In this document: one piece after another, positions 45,331 to 54,343 of the stretch | Numbering within the stretch: position 1 is the stretch's first letter | How the letters are laid out: each line of letters opens with the position of its first letter | Assembly: GCA_050289805.1 (NCBI GenBank) | Contig: JBNKGL010000003.1 | Location: 62,001 to 126,000 of the forward strand | Length of the DNA stretch: 64,000 bases | Source: JAUILA01 sp050289805 | GTDB taxonomy: Bacteria; Bacteroidota; Bacteroidia; Cytophagales; Cyclobacteriaceae | Direction of reading: 5' to 3' | Translations under genes and position numbers: made by a program | Notes under the pieces: model-generated | The model's database searches: none | The model's input: the letters and a program-made list of their open reading frames with translations, nothing else | Told to the model about the DNA's origin: nothing

Positions 45331-46664
45331 CAGTGAATTTCCTTTTCAACCAATTCAATACCCTGCTCCACGAGCTCATTTAAGATTGGATCATAAATCT
45401 CCCGGACGATCGGAATCTGTACACCCCGAAGCCGGATATTTCCATTCAGAATATGTCGGGCCGCCATTCCCAGCGGCAGGCCGACGGTTTTCGACATGGC
45501 AGTATTTACGGGATCATCCCCGATCGCTACCATTGTGCTGTGGATTTCCCGCTGTTTTCCTTCGTCCATAAAATCAAATTTATGCCACATCACAATCATG
45601 TCCCTGTCATCCGGATCAAGGGTCCATTTCTTCTTAAGGATATGCTCAAGCACCTGGGCGGGTGTTCCTTTTTCCAGGCCAACAGGCGTTTCATCAAATA
45701 AACCAAGCCACCTTAAACGATGCATTTCAGGCCCGTCAATTTCCAGCCTCATGTAATGTGCAAGCTTGAGTTCCACAGAGTCATGCGGGTTATAGGATAG
45801 AAAACTGTTGATGAAGGCCCGGTGTGACATTTTATCAACGCCTTCCATATAATAGGTATCATCAGTTGCTCCAAGCTGCACAAAGATATCCCACGATCTG
45901 CAAAAGCCCGGTCGCCTGAAAGTACCCCGGTAAATCGTGCGAATTCCCCTCAGTCCGTATACATCCAGGTATTTTAATGAATCCCTGTTTGCATATCCCT
46001 CAAAATGGCCGTAGCCAGGAATATGTACTATCTCGGTTCGGCGGAAAAGCCGCTGGTACGGGATATACTTGTAGGTCCCTTCCTGGATAAACTTAACAAT
46101 ACCCTGGCCTGCCAGGACAACATTTCTGGGGTTCCAGGTAAATTTATATTCCCACGGGTTATCGTCATTTTCATTGGACGCGAGCAAGCCTCCCGTAAAA
46201 GATTCGAAACCTATCAGTTCATGTCCATCTGCACGTATCTTGTCAATCACCCGCATGGCAGACATATGATCAATTCCCGGATCGAGCCCGCATTCATTGA
46301 GTAGCAAAATCCCTTTATCCGTTGCTTCCTTATCCAGCGATTTCATTTCTTCTGAAACATAGGATGCGGTAAGCATATGGACGCTGTGTGACAGGCACTG
46401 ACGCGCCACCATGGGGTGATATGCGGCGGGAAGCATACTTATGACAAGGTCTGCCTTTGCTACCTCAACGCTGCATTGCTCGGGATGATTGATATCAAAT
46501 TGAAATGCCTCTGCGCGGCTGCTGTTTCTGCATTTTTCCCTTGCAACACTTTCATCATAATCCCCTACCCGGATTACCCAGTCATTTTCCATGCTGTTCC
46601 GAATCAGATATTCTATCAGCGAAGTGGCCGAGCGGCCGGCGCCCAGAATTAAAATCGTTTTCAT
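45330..46664 (-). CDS. Saccharopine dehydrogenase family protein
   Basis: 444 aa from the ATG at 46664, preferred over a GTG at 46685 because the Rossmann motif then starts at once (MKTILILGAGRSATSLIEYL). Typical features are ADLVISMLPAAYHPMVARQCL, LNECGLDPGIDHMSAMRVID and FESFTGGLLASNENDDNPWEYKFTWNPRNVVLAG. The family interconverts saccharopine with glutamate plus aminoadipate semialdehyde. With the ALDH7-type enzyme at 14.6 kb it could form a lysine breakdown route to 2-aminoadipate; that link is inference, since the genes are 30 kb apart. Confidence 0.87.
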   Translation of the reverse strand: MKTILILGAGRSATSLIEYLIRNSMENDWVIRVGDYDESVAREKCRNSSRAEAFQFDINHPEQCSVEVAKADLVISMLPAAYHPMVARQCLSHSVHMLTASYVSEEMKSLDKEATDKGILLLNECGLDPGIDHMSAMRVIDKIRADGHELIGFESFTGGLLASNENDDNPWEYKFTWNPRNVVLAGQGIVKFIQEGTYKYIPYQRLFRRTEIVHIPGYGHFEGYANRDSLKYLDVYGLRGIRTIYRGTFRRPGFCRSWDIFVQLGATDDTYYMEGVDKMSHRAFINSFLSYNPHDSVELKLAHYMRLEIDGPEMHRLRWLGLFDETPVGLEKGTPAQVLEHILKKKWTLDPDDRDMIVMWHKFDFMDEGKQREIHSTMVAIGDDPVNTAMSKTVGLPLGMAARHILNGNIRLRGVQIPIVREIYDPILNELVEQGIELVEKEIH

Positions 46665-46770
46665 ACGTGAAGATTCATTTCCCACCCTGAAACTAAGAGA
46701 ATCACGATGCGTTTAAAAAACAACCATCAAAAATATTTTTACGCAACAGAATTAACGACCTTTAATTATC

Positions 46771-47241
46771 ATGGAAAAAGCGCATTATACTATTTTTAAT
46801 GAATTTCAGGAACTGGAGGAATCCGACAAAACCCTTGCACAGGCAGCCATCAATGCGCTCGACTTATCCTATGCGCCATACTCATCATTTCATGTAGCCA
46901 CTGCCATACTTCTTAATGACGGGACCGTACTTACCGGAGTAAACCAGGAAAATGCCTCGTCACCTGCGGGACTTTGTGCCGAGCAAGTGGCATTATATAG
47001 AAAAGGCATTCAATTTCCGGAAAAAGAAATCCTTGCCATGGCGGTTGTCGCGCGGGCCGGAGGGGCCCAAAACCTGGTGCCTGTGAGCCCTTGCGGAAAC
47101 TGTCGGCAGGTCATGATCGAATTTTTACATCGCCAGGAAAAAAGCTTTTCGGTCCTGATGAAATGGGAAGGCACAACCTGGATGAAGGTCCATCATGTTG
47201 AGAATCTTCTCCCATTCAGTTTCTCTGCAAAATCACGTTAG
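46771..47241 (+). CDS. cdd: Cytidine deaminase
   Basis: 156 aa, homotetrameric-type. It deaminates cytidine and deoxycytidine to uridines in pyrimidine salvage. Zinc ligands and catalytic residue are Cys69, Glu71 (LCAEQ), Cys108 and Cys111 (PCGNC), and the substrate loop is YAPYSSFHVATAIL. It is slightly longer than the E. coli-unrelated 130-aa type owing to an N-terminal helix. It is divergent from the saccharopine dehydrogenase gene across 106 bp. Confidence 0.93.
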   Translation: MEKAHYTIFNEFQELEESDKTLAQAAINALDLSYAPYSSFHVATAILLNDGTVLTGVNQENASSPAGLCAEQVALYRKGIQFPEKEILAMAVVARAGGAQNLVPVSPCGNCRQVMIEFLHRQEKSFSVLMKWEGTTWMKVHHVENLLPFSFSAKSR

Positions 47242-47554
47242 ATAGTACACGCCCCTTTAATTTTCATGCATATATAGTAAATTGGATAATCTATTTCTGC
47301 CTGTGGTTGCCACAGAAAGAATAGCTGAAGTTCCATTTTGGCGCTAATTTCAACAACTATCGCCGGTTGGAAGACTGATTTTTTAATGTGCGAATGCCAA
47401 TGGTATTTGCCTTTGGAATGGCTGGAAAGAATTTTTACCCCGAGCTATTCACAAAATCATTTAAAAAAAGTAAAAACCTTACCATTTAGGATGGTGCTGG
47501 TTTTGCAATCTAATTACGCGGAAGCGTGTATTGTTGGGTGAAGACAGAAAGAAC
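47242..47554. other. Intergenic region upstream of the CheR-SiaABC-ABC gene run
   Basis: 313 bp. It holds a small hairpin CTGTGG/CCACAG (47301-47315) and several TTTG boxes, but none with a good -7 element at 19-20 bases. The only frame here (47338-47541) starts with TTG and looks non-coding. The main promoter of the long downstream operon should be in this stretch but is not identified. Confidence 0.4.
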
Positions 47555-48373
47555 ATGATAGACATCGATATTGCTGATATCAAGCGGATCACTGAAGTGA
47601 TAAGGGGCAGGTATGATTATGATTTTACGAACTACGCCCTGTCCTCCTTCAAACGCCGCGTTACACGTATCCTTGAATTAAATCGAATTAATGTAGAAAC
47701 ACTGATTGCCAAACTTGATGACCCTGCGTTTATGGAATATTTTCTGAACGAGATTACCGTAAACGTTACAGAAATGTTCCGTGATCCCTCCTTCTGGAGG
47801 ATTATGCGTGATGATATTCTTCCCGCCATACTTCTCAACCATGATAAAATAAGGATTTGGCATGCAGGATGCTCTTCAGGCGAAGAGGTGATTTCAATGG
47901 CCATTCTCATCAAGGAAATGGGAATCCTTCCGAATGTAAGTATGATTGCCACAGATCTGGATACCAACATTCTGGAAAGAGCACGTTCAGCGCGGTACTC
48001 ATTGAAGCACATGGACCTGAATGAAAAGAACTACATCCGTTTCCAGGGTAAAAGCGCTATCAGGGACTATTACGAAGAAAAAAATGGTCTGGCGGTTATG
48101 GACCCCTCATTACTCGAAAATATTTCCTTCAGAAAACATGACCTGGTCAAAGGGACTGTTTTCAACAAGTTCGACCTCGTCCTCTGTAGAAATGTGATGA
48201 TCTATTTTAATCAGCAGCTACAAAATGAGGTCCTGAAGAAATTTCATGAAAGCATGTTCAAATACGGCTACCTGGCGATTGGCTCAAAGGAATCCTTGAT
48301 CTGGTGCGAGATAGCCAACAAATTCATTGTAGTGAACAATGAAGAAAAGATTTATAGAAAAATAAAGGACTGA
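47555..48373 (+). CDS. CheR-type protein-glutamate methyltransferase
   Basis: 272 aa from the ATG at 47555; an upstream TTG at 47531 adds eight residues of no likeness. CheR N-terminal helical domain, then the SAM-binding fold: RIWHAGCSSGEEVISMAILI, ATDLDTNILERARSARY, FDLVLCRNVMIYFNQ. CheR methylates glutamates in chemoreceptor coiled coils. No chemoreceptor or CheA/CheW gene is nearby. It is the first of nine co-directional genes, with cheB 13 bases downstream, so the pair probably acts on a target within this locus, such as the 1160-aa sensor. Confidence 0.88.
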   Translation: MIDIDIADIKRITEVIRGRYDYDFTNYALSSFKRRVTRILELNRINVETLIAKLDDPAFMEYFLNEITVNVTEMFRDPSFWRIMRDDILPAILLNHDKIRIWHAGCSSGEEVISMAILIKEMGILPNVSMIATDLDTNILERARSARYSLKHMDLNEKNYIRFQGKSAIRDYYEEKNGLAVMDPSLLENISFRKHDLVKGTVFNKFDLVLCRNVMIYFNQQLQNEVLKKFHESMFKYGYLAIGSKESLIWCEIANKFIVVNNEEKIYRKIKD

Positions 48374-48386
48374 TGCGACACGAACT

Positions 48387-48983
48387 ATGATCAGCACATC
48401 CTTACATAATAAATATAAAGCCATCGTAATTGGCGGATCTGCCGGGAGCTTTCAGGGTATTACAAAAATCCTGTCTGAACTGCCCGACAATTTTCCTTTG
48501 CCAATTATTATGTGTCTGCACAGGTTGAAACATGTAAGAAATGGATTCGTGGAAGCTCTTTCGATTAAAAGTATTGCCGAAGTTATTGAACCCTATGACA
48601 AGCAGCCAATAAAGAAGGGTAAAGTATACCTGGCACCTGCCAATTATCACATGGCAATTGAACTGGGGAATTATTTTAGCCTTTCTACAGAAGACATGAT
48701 CAATAACAGCAGGCCGGCAATTGATGTTACGCTCGGCTCAGCATCGTATGTTTTTAAGGATAAATTGATCGGGATTCTTTTGTCGGGGGCGAACAGAGAC
48801 GGAGGTCTGGGAATGAAGTACATTAAAAACAGGGGCGGACTTACAATTGTGCAAGACCCTGCCGATTGCATGATCGATGCCATGCCTAAAGCAGCCATGG
48901 AACAGACTAAAATAGATTTCGTCATGAAAATTGAAGAAATCATAAGCTTTTTGAAGGAGTTGAACAAACAGTATACTATATGA
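48387..48983 (+). CDS. Stand-alone CheB-type methylesterase domain
   Basis: 198 aa, esterase domain only; the receiver domain that normally controls CheB is absent. The catalytic Ser18 is in IGGSAGS, His45 in CLHRLKHVRN and the Asp in LLSGANRDGGLGM. It would remove methyl groups added by CheR. Without a receiver its activity cannot be switched by CheA, which implies control by complex formation or expression. It overlaps the next start by four bases (ATGA). Confidence 0.88.
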   Translation: MISTSLHNKYKAIVIGGSAGSFQGITKILSELPDNFPLPIIMCLHRLKHVRNGFVEALSIKSIAEVIEPYDKQPIKKGKVYLAPANYHMAIELGNYFSLSTEDMINNSRPAIDVTLGSASYVFKDKLIGILLSGANRDGGLGMKYIKNRGGLTIVQDPADCMIDAMPKAAMEQTKIDFVMKIEEIISFLKELNKQYTI

Positions 48984-49789
48984 AACGCGGAAAATTCAAC
49001 GGTATAATATTTACAGTCGTTTTTGTGATTGGAATTCTGATCTCCGGATACCTCTTGCTTCAATTGAAGTCAGACCTTGCCCTGAAGACGGGAGTACTTT
49101 CAACTACTGAAATTGAATTAGCCATGCCCTATTTCATACGGCTTCAAATCGCTGTATTCGGCACATTCCTCGTTGGCTTGCTTGGGTTCTATTTTATGCA
49201 ACGGCACCATCACCGTGAACTGATTTATGTAGATCGAAACCGCCAGGAGAAAAGGTCAAATGATGAAACAGATACAGAAGAATCCAAACACGGATCTGTT
49301 GACTCCCGGTTTCTGGAAGAAATTTTCAAACAGGAAAAGAATAAGCCCCTCGAAAAGGCATTCCATGCATTGTGTGAAAATCACGAGGCCATTGCCGGAG
49401 CTCTGTACCAGGTCAATGGAAAAAAGGATTCCGCAAAATTTGAGCTGACCATTCCGTTTGCCCTTTCATTTTCAGAGTCTGAACGCCCGGTTTATGAGTA
49501 TGGTGAAGGGTTTATCGGTCAGACAGCCAAGGAAAAAAAGGCGATGTATATCGATAATATTCCTGAAAATACACATCGCGGAATTTCGGGGTTAGGTCAG
49601 GCTCCACCGAGTTTTCTGTCCGTTATTCCACTTATTCATGAAAATGATGTGCTCGGCGTATGTGAAATAGGAACATATAAGGTGCTTGATGAAAATGAAC
49701 GTAACAATCTCACACATGAGTGTGAGGCTATTGCCGGATTCCTTAAATCGTCAAATGGTGTGAAACAAGATAAAAATCCGAAGTCATGA
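48980..49789 (+). CDS. Membrane protein with C-terminal GAF domain
   Basis: 269 aa. TM1 is at about 9-29, a short periplasmic loop of about 20 residues follows, TM2 is at about 53-73, then a charged linker and a cytoplasmic GAF domain (about 120-250: ALCENHEAIAGALYQVNG, EYGEGFIGQTAKEKKAMYIDNIPE, PSFLSVIPLIHENDVLGVCEIG). There is no output domain, so it is a sensor or receptor subunit. Its GAF domain resembles the one in the next protein, which may help the two interact. It is coupled to both neighbours by ATGA overlaps. Confidence 0.82.
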   Translation: MKRGKFNGIIFTVVFVIGILISGYLLLQLKSDLALKTGVLSTTEIELAMPYFIRLQIAVFGTFLVGLLGFYFMQRHHHRELIYVDRNRQEKRSNDETDTEESKHGSVDSRFLEEIFKQEKNKPLEKAFHALCENHEAIAGALYQVNGKKDSAKFELTIPFALSFSESERPVYEYGEGFIGQTAKEKKAMYIDNIPENTHRGISGLGQAPPSFLSVIPLIHENDVLGVCEIGTYKVLDENERNNLTHECEAIAGFLKSSNGVKQDKNPKS

Positions 49790-52700
49790 ATAAAAGATTC
49801 AGTATACGGACAAAAATAACCGGGCTTGTTGTCGTCCTTGTGGCAGCAGCAGTAGCTATCAGCAGTTATATTTCCTACGAGGTAAGCCGTGATTCACTGG
49901 AAGAGCGGTACCAGGAAAATCTGGCATTACTGGCAGGCAACAAGGCACTGGAAATTGAACTAATGTTGCAGCGCATTTCACAAAACCTGCAGTTTGCACA
50001 GGAAAATGGCCTGCTGAATCCGCCAGATGCGTATGAGGTGGAATCAGATGAATCTTCATCCGAAGCAGATCCCTTTGCGGATATGTTCACGGAAGCTGAG
50101 GAGGAGCCTGCGGAAAGCGACCCATTCATGACCGTTGAAACCGTAAGCCAGAATTCCGGTACTGATATCGTCGCCATGCTGATGTCCTTTAAAAAATCCT
50201 ACCAGCTAAGTGACATTCATCTTACAAAACGGAATGGCGTTGTGATGCACAGTACAAGACCCGGTCTGGCTGATCAGAATTTTCCGGATCCCGGAACCAT
50301 AATATCCGAAACATCCAACGGTCTGTTTATCAGTGAAATATATGGAAAAAGATTCTTCGCGGGTATACCACTGAACTCTTCAACTGATAAATCCTTACTA
50401 ATATTTGAAATTAATGCTGATGAGATCAATTCAATACTCAGTGACACGCTTGGCCTGGGAGACACGGGTGAAATATTGCTCATCGCAGGTAATGAAGATT
50501 CGGAGAACATCACCATCCTGAATCATCTTCGCCACAAACCGGGAGACAGTGTGGAAATTGTTAAGCCTACTTCCCGTGCCGGCCAAACCCTCGTCCGCGC
50601 ACTTTCGGGTGAGACAGGCGAAAGCATGGATATTGATTATCGCGGCCAGGAGGTATTGGCAGCTTATCACCCGATTCCATCCACGAACTGGGCAATTGTA
50701 GCAAAAGTAGATAGCAACGAGGTTTACTCCACAACAGGGGGAACATTCATCAAGTATACGGTTGCCGGAATGCTGCTCCTTCTTTCGAGTGTTTTCCTGT
50801 CGCTGATCGTTTCAAGACAATTAATTAATCCGCTCATCTCTCTGAAATCGAATCTCGAACTTTTGAGAAATGGTATTTTGCCGGAAAAGATTGATAAGAT
50901 CAGTGAAGATGAAGTTGGCGAAATGGCGCAGAATGTAAATCAGCTGAATGAATCACTGAAGGCGACTGCCCTTTTCGCACAGGAAATCGGTGAAGGTAAT
51001 TTTGATGCAGATTACCGTCCGGTAAGTGACAGTGATGCACTGGGAAATGCGCTGATCACCATGCGCGATAATCTTATCGAGGCTGAAAAACGTGATAAAG
51101 AACGAAACTGGATCGTAACGGGTGTTGCGGAAATTGGAGAAATTCTTCGCGCCAGCGATAATCTTCAGGAGCTGGGCGATGAAGTGATTAAATATATTAT
51201 TCAGAAGATCGGTGCCGTACAGGGAGCATTCTATGTTGTGAACGATGATTCCGAAGAACGTATCCTGGAGATGACCAGCAGCTTTGCCTATAACCGCAAA
51301 AAATACCTGGAAGCAAAATTCAGATTTGCTGAAGGCCTTGTCGGACAGGCTGCCGCTGAAAAAGATTCTGTACTTCGTACCGAGATCCCTGATGATTATG
51401 TAACGATCACTTCCGGTATTCTGGGAGATGCAAAACCAAGCTGTCTTCTCATTGTACCCCTCGTTGCCGAAGAAACCGTATACGGTGCCCTGGAGTTTGC
51501 CGGGTACAAAAAATTCTCGAACAGTGAAGTTAAATTTGTTGAAGAACTGAGTGTGATCACTGCGCGAACCGTGTTCAATATTAAAGTGAACGAACGCACC
51601 AGAAACCTTCTGGCCGAATCGCAGACCATGAGTACTGAACTGCAGGAAAAGCAGGAAATTCTTCGACAGAATGCCGAGGAAATGCAGGCAACACAGGAAG
51701 AACTGCAGCGTTCGAACCAACGGCTCGAAGAGCAAATTGAAGAAGTTAACTATACCCAGCGAAGGATGCAGATCCTGCTGGAAAATGCATCAGAAGTAAT
51801 TACCATCTACGATGAAGATGGTACGATAAAATATGTGAGTCCGTCTGTGGAACCTATTCTTGGTTACTCTCAAAATGAGATTACAGGCACACACGATATG
51901 GAAAAAGTGCATCCCGATAACCAGGAGGCATTTAAAAAGCTCTTTAACCGTTTGCTGAAAAAGCCTGACGAGCAGGTGACCATTCAATATGAATACAGGA
52001 CCAAGGAAGGTGAATATATCTGGATGGAGGCAACAGGGAGCAATTTCCTTTCAAACCCTGCGATACGCGGTTTAGTAATCAATTCGCAAAATATTACTGA
52101 ACGCAAACGCGCGGAGGCCGAGCAGCGAATGCGCAGTAAGATGCAGGCCCTTTCTGAAAACTCCCCTGACCTGATTACACGTCTTGAGCAGGGTATTATT
52201 TCCTATATCAACCCTGTAATTGAGGAGTATACGGGTAAAAATCCTGAGAACTACATCAACCAGCCCGTCGATCAGGCTGAATTGAACGAGAAAGTCCTTG
52301 AGCAATGGTTATCCATCGTGGAACAGGTACGCAGCGAAGATAAGACCCTGAAGACCGAAATGGATTTCCCTTCGGAAATGGGTGAGCGAATCATGCAGGT
52401 GAATGCCATTCCTGAATATGACGAAAATGAAAGTCTTGAATCGGTGCTTGTGGTATCACATGATATTACCGAGCGGAAACTCATTGAACTGGAAATTCAG
52501 AATAAAAACAAAAAGATTGCCGACAGTATTAATTATGCGAAAAGAATACAGAACGCGATCCTGCCGGATAATTCGGTCATAACCAAAACATTGCCGGATT
52601 CTTTCATCCTCTACAAACCGAAAGATGTGGTTAGTGGTGATTTCCCCTGGTACGTTGAAGTGAGTGATGCAATCTATATTGCTGCGGTCGATTGTACGGG

Positions 52701-53268
52701 ACATGGAGTTCCCGGGGCATTGCTTTCCCTGATTGGTTATTTCCTGCTGAACGATATTGTTCGAAGCCGCAAAATATCTGATCCCGGAACTATCCTGGAT
52801 ATTCTTGATGAAGGTGTTACAACAACCCTCCGTCAGGATCAGGGCGACTCTCAGACGAAAGACGGTATGGACATAGCCTTGTGCCGCATTGATAAAAAGT
52901 CCAGGAAAGTTGAATTTGCCGGGGCACATCGTCCATTGTATGTCATGAAGAATGGTGAAATGGATGAAATCAAAGGAAACAAGTTTGCCATCGGTGGTGG
53001 AATCTATAAGAACCAGACCAATTTCACCAGTCATTCCATTCAGCTTTCGAAAGGTGACTCCATATTCTTCTGTTCAGATGGCTATCCCGATCAGTTCGGT
53101 GGTCCTCAAAATCGGAAATTCGGACCAAAACGCTTACGTGAATTAATTGAAGAGATTCATGACAAACCGATGAAAACAGCGTTTAAAGCATTCGATGATC
53201 AGTGGGAAAAGTGGAAAGGTGATGAAAAACAAACAGACGATGTTTTATTAATTGGTATTAAGTTTTAG
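49786..53268 (+). CDS. Multidomain sensor PP2C (SpoIIE-type) phosphatase, SiaA-like
   Basis: 1160 aa. Order: TM1 (about 12-31); periplasmic Cache-like domain (about 35-315) with an acidic Ser/Asp/Glu insert (84-115); TM2 (about 321-343); HAMP (about 343-395) and a second HAMP-like segment to 440; GAF (445-600); coiled coil (605-660); two PAS domains (about 665-780 and 785-900); SpoIIE/PP2C phosphatase (905-1160). Phosphatase motifs are SGDF (950-953), DCTGHGVPGA (969-978), DGMDIALC (1026-1033) and DDVLLIG (1151-1157), so metal-binding Asp residues are kept. The expected substrate is the phosphorylated SiaC-like protein two genes downstream. The coiled coil has EEMQATQEELQ, a possible CheR target. 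Confidence 0.92.
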   Translation: MNKRFSIRTKITGLVVVLVAAAVAISSYISYEVSRDSLEERYQENLALLAGNKALEIELMLQRISQNLQFAQENGLLNPPDAYEVESDESSSEADPFADMFTEAEEEPAESDPFMTVETVSQNSGTDIVAMLMSFKKSYQLSDIHLTKRNGVVMHSTRPGLADQNFPDPGTIISETSNGLFISEIYGKRFFAGIPLNSSTDKSLLIFEINADEINSILSDTLGLGDTGEILLIAGNEDSENITILNHLRHKPGDSVEIVKPTSRAGQTLVRALSGETGESMDIDYRGQEVLAAYHPIPSTNWAIVAKVDSNEVYSTTGGTFIKYTVAGMLLLLSSVFLSLIVSRQLINPLISLKSNLELLRNGILPEKIDKISEDEVGEMAQNVNQLNESLKATALFAQEIGEGNFDADYRPVSDSDALGNALITMRDNLIEAEKRDKERNWIVTGVAEIGEILRASDNLQELGDEVIKYIIQKIGAVQGAFYVVNDDSEERILEMTSSFAYNRKKYLEAKFRFAEGLVGQAAAEKDSVLRTEIPDDYVTITSGILGDAKPSCLLIVPLVAEETVYGALEFAGYKKFSNSEVKFVEELSVITARTVFNIKVNERTRNLLAESQTMSTELQEKQEILRQNAEEMQATQEELQRSNQRLEEQIEEVNYTQRRMQILLENASEVITIYDEDGTIKYVSPSVEPILGYSQNEITGTHDMEKVHPDNQEAFKKLFNRLLKKPDEQVTIQYEYRTKEGEYIWMEATGSNFLSNPAIRGLVINSQNITERKRAEAEQRMRSKMQALSENSPDLITRLEQGIISYINPVIEEYTGKNPENYINQPVDQAELNEKVLEQWLSIVEQVRSEDKTLKTEMDFPSEMGERIMQVNAIPEYDENESLESVLVVSHDITERKLIELEIQNKNKKIADSINYAKRIQNAILPDNSVITKTLPDSFILYKPKDVVSGDFPWYVEVSDAIYIAAVDCTGHGVPGALLSLIGYFLLNDIVRSRKISDPGTILDILDEGVTTTLRQDQGDSQTKDGMDIALCRIDKKSRKVEFAGAHRPLYVMKNGEMDEIKGNKFAIGGGIYKNQTNFTSHSIQLSKGDSIFFCSDGYPDQFGGPQNRKFGPKRLRELIEEIHDKPMKTAFKAFDDQWEKWKGDEKQTDDVLLIGIKF

Positions 53269-53359
53269 AAAAAAACATTAAGTAGTATTTTGGGGCAACT
53301 TTTTAGCCCACCAGGTATATATAATTTAAACGAAAACACATTTTTTAACTATATCACTT

Positions 53360-53890
53360 ATGAGGTATATATATGACTTACATCAGACGATGATTGACCA
53401 TCACCTGATCCTTGTGTACGAAGGTGAATTCACTCAGGAGATTACCAAATCGGTATTGGCTATGGCCGAACGGAATATGGATTCCACGGGTGAAGAATCT
53501 TCTATCAAGAGAAAGGTGTTCAATGTAATGGTAGAGTGCCTGCAGAACATTGTAAAACATGCTGATCATAACAATCAGGATAATGCAGCAGTGTTTCTGA
53601 TAGGACGGAGTGACGATTCCTATATCATCACTTCCGGGAATCCGATCCAACAGTCGGAAATAGAAGGCCTGAAGCAAAAACTGGAGAACATCAATAACCT
53701 GGACAAAGATGGTCTCAAGGAATTGTACAAGGACATTATTAAAAACACCCAGATTTCTGACAAAGGCGGTGCGGGCCTTGGCTTTGTTGATATGGCCCGT
53801 AAATCCGGACAGCCCCTGGAGTTCGAATTTGTTGACCTCGACAATGGCGGCGCATTTTTCTGTCTAAAATGCTCCATCCCTCGTGCTTAA
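53360..53890 (+). CDS. SiaB-family protein kinase (GHKL fold, DUF6272)
   Basis: 176 aa, cytoplasmic. It has a GHKL ATP-binding layout: N-box VMVECLQNIVKHAD with Glu59 and Asn63, and G-box KGGAGLGFVDMARKSG (136-149). In Pseudomonas aeruginosa SiaB phosphorylates SiaC, and the PP2C SiaA reverses it. Here the gene lies between the PP2C sensor and the SiaC-like gene, the same logic. It is 91 bases after the sensor gene and 30 bases before the SiaC-like gene. The ATG at 53360 precedes a compact start without signal peptide. Confidence 0.87.
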   Translation: MRYIYDLHQTMIDHHLILVYEGEFTQEITKSVLAMAERNMDSTGEESSIKRKVFNVMVECLQNIVKHADHNNQDNAAVFLIGRSDDSYIITSGNPIQQSEIEGLKQKLENINNLDKDGLKELYKDIIKNTQISDKGGAGLGFVDMARKSGQPLEFEFVDLDNGGAFFCLKCSIPRA

Positions 53891-53920
53891 TTTTTTAATG
53901 AACAAAAACAATCAGAAACC

Positions 53921-54283
53921 ATGGATATACTTAATCTAGAAGGAACAGAAGATACTCCAAAAATATTACTCGATAAAGGAAACGGTATTTTTGAAATTTC
54001 AGGCCGATCGTTACCTGAAGACTCCGCAGAATTTTATCAGCCAGTACTGGATTGGATCGATACCTATTCTGCCGAGCCAAACAGCACAACAGAATTTATA
54101 TTCAAACTTGAATATTTCAATACAGCCTCTTCAAAACTGATACTTGACGTGCTTTCCGCATTGGAAGATATTGACGGAACCACAATTCACTGGTATTTTC
54201 ACGAAGATGATGAGGATATGGAAGAAGCTGGGGAGGAATTCTCCGAGCTCGTTGAACTTCCGTTTGAATTCAAGACTTATTAG
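53921..54283 (+). CDS. SiaC-family regulatory phosphoprotein (DUF1987)
   Basis: 120 aa. Family features are LEGTEDTPKILLDKGNGIFEISGRSLPEDSAEFY and FKLEYFNTASSKLILDVLSALE; Thr68 in the YFNTASS segment falls at the residue number of the phospho-acceptor I recall for P. aeruginosa SiaC (Thr68). The protein has a STAS-like anti-sigma-antagonist fold and a very acidic segment (HEDDEDMEEAGEE). In Pseudomonas the unphosphorylated form binds and activates the diguanylate cyclase SiaD. No GGDEF gene occurs here, so its partner must be another protein; the downstream ABC transporter is a candidate by position. Confidence 0.9.
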   Translation: MDILNLEGTEDTPKILLDKGNGIFEISGRSLPEDSAEFYQPVLDWIDTYSAEPNSTTEFIFKLEYFNTASSKLILDVLSALEDIDGTTIHWYFHEDDEDMEEAGEEFSELVELPFEFKTY

Positions 54284-54343
54284 TCCCTGATCGGCATTTT
54301 TTTAGGGCATATCTATTTTTTAAACTGAACCTGGCCGGCAACA

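Noticed and set aside
47338..47541. 67-codon plus-strand frame upstream of cheR
   Set aside because: It starts with TTG, overlaps the likely promoter region, and the product shows no domain or family feature.
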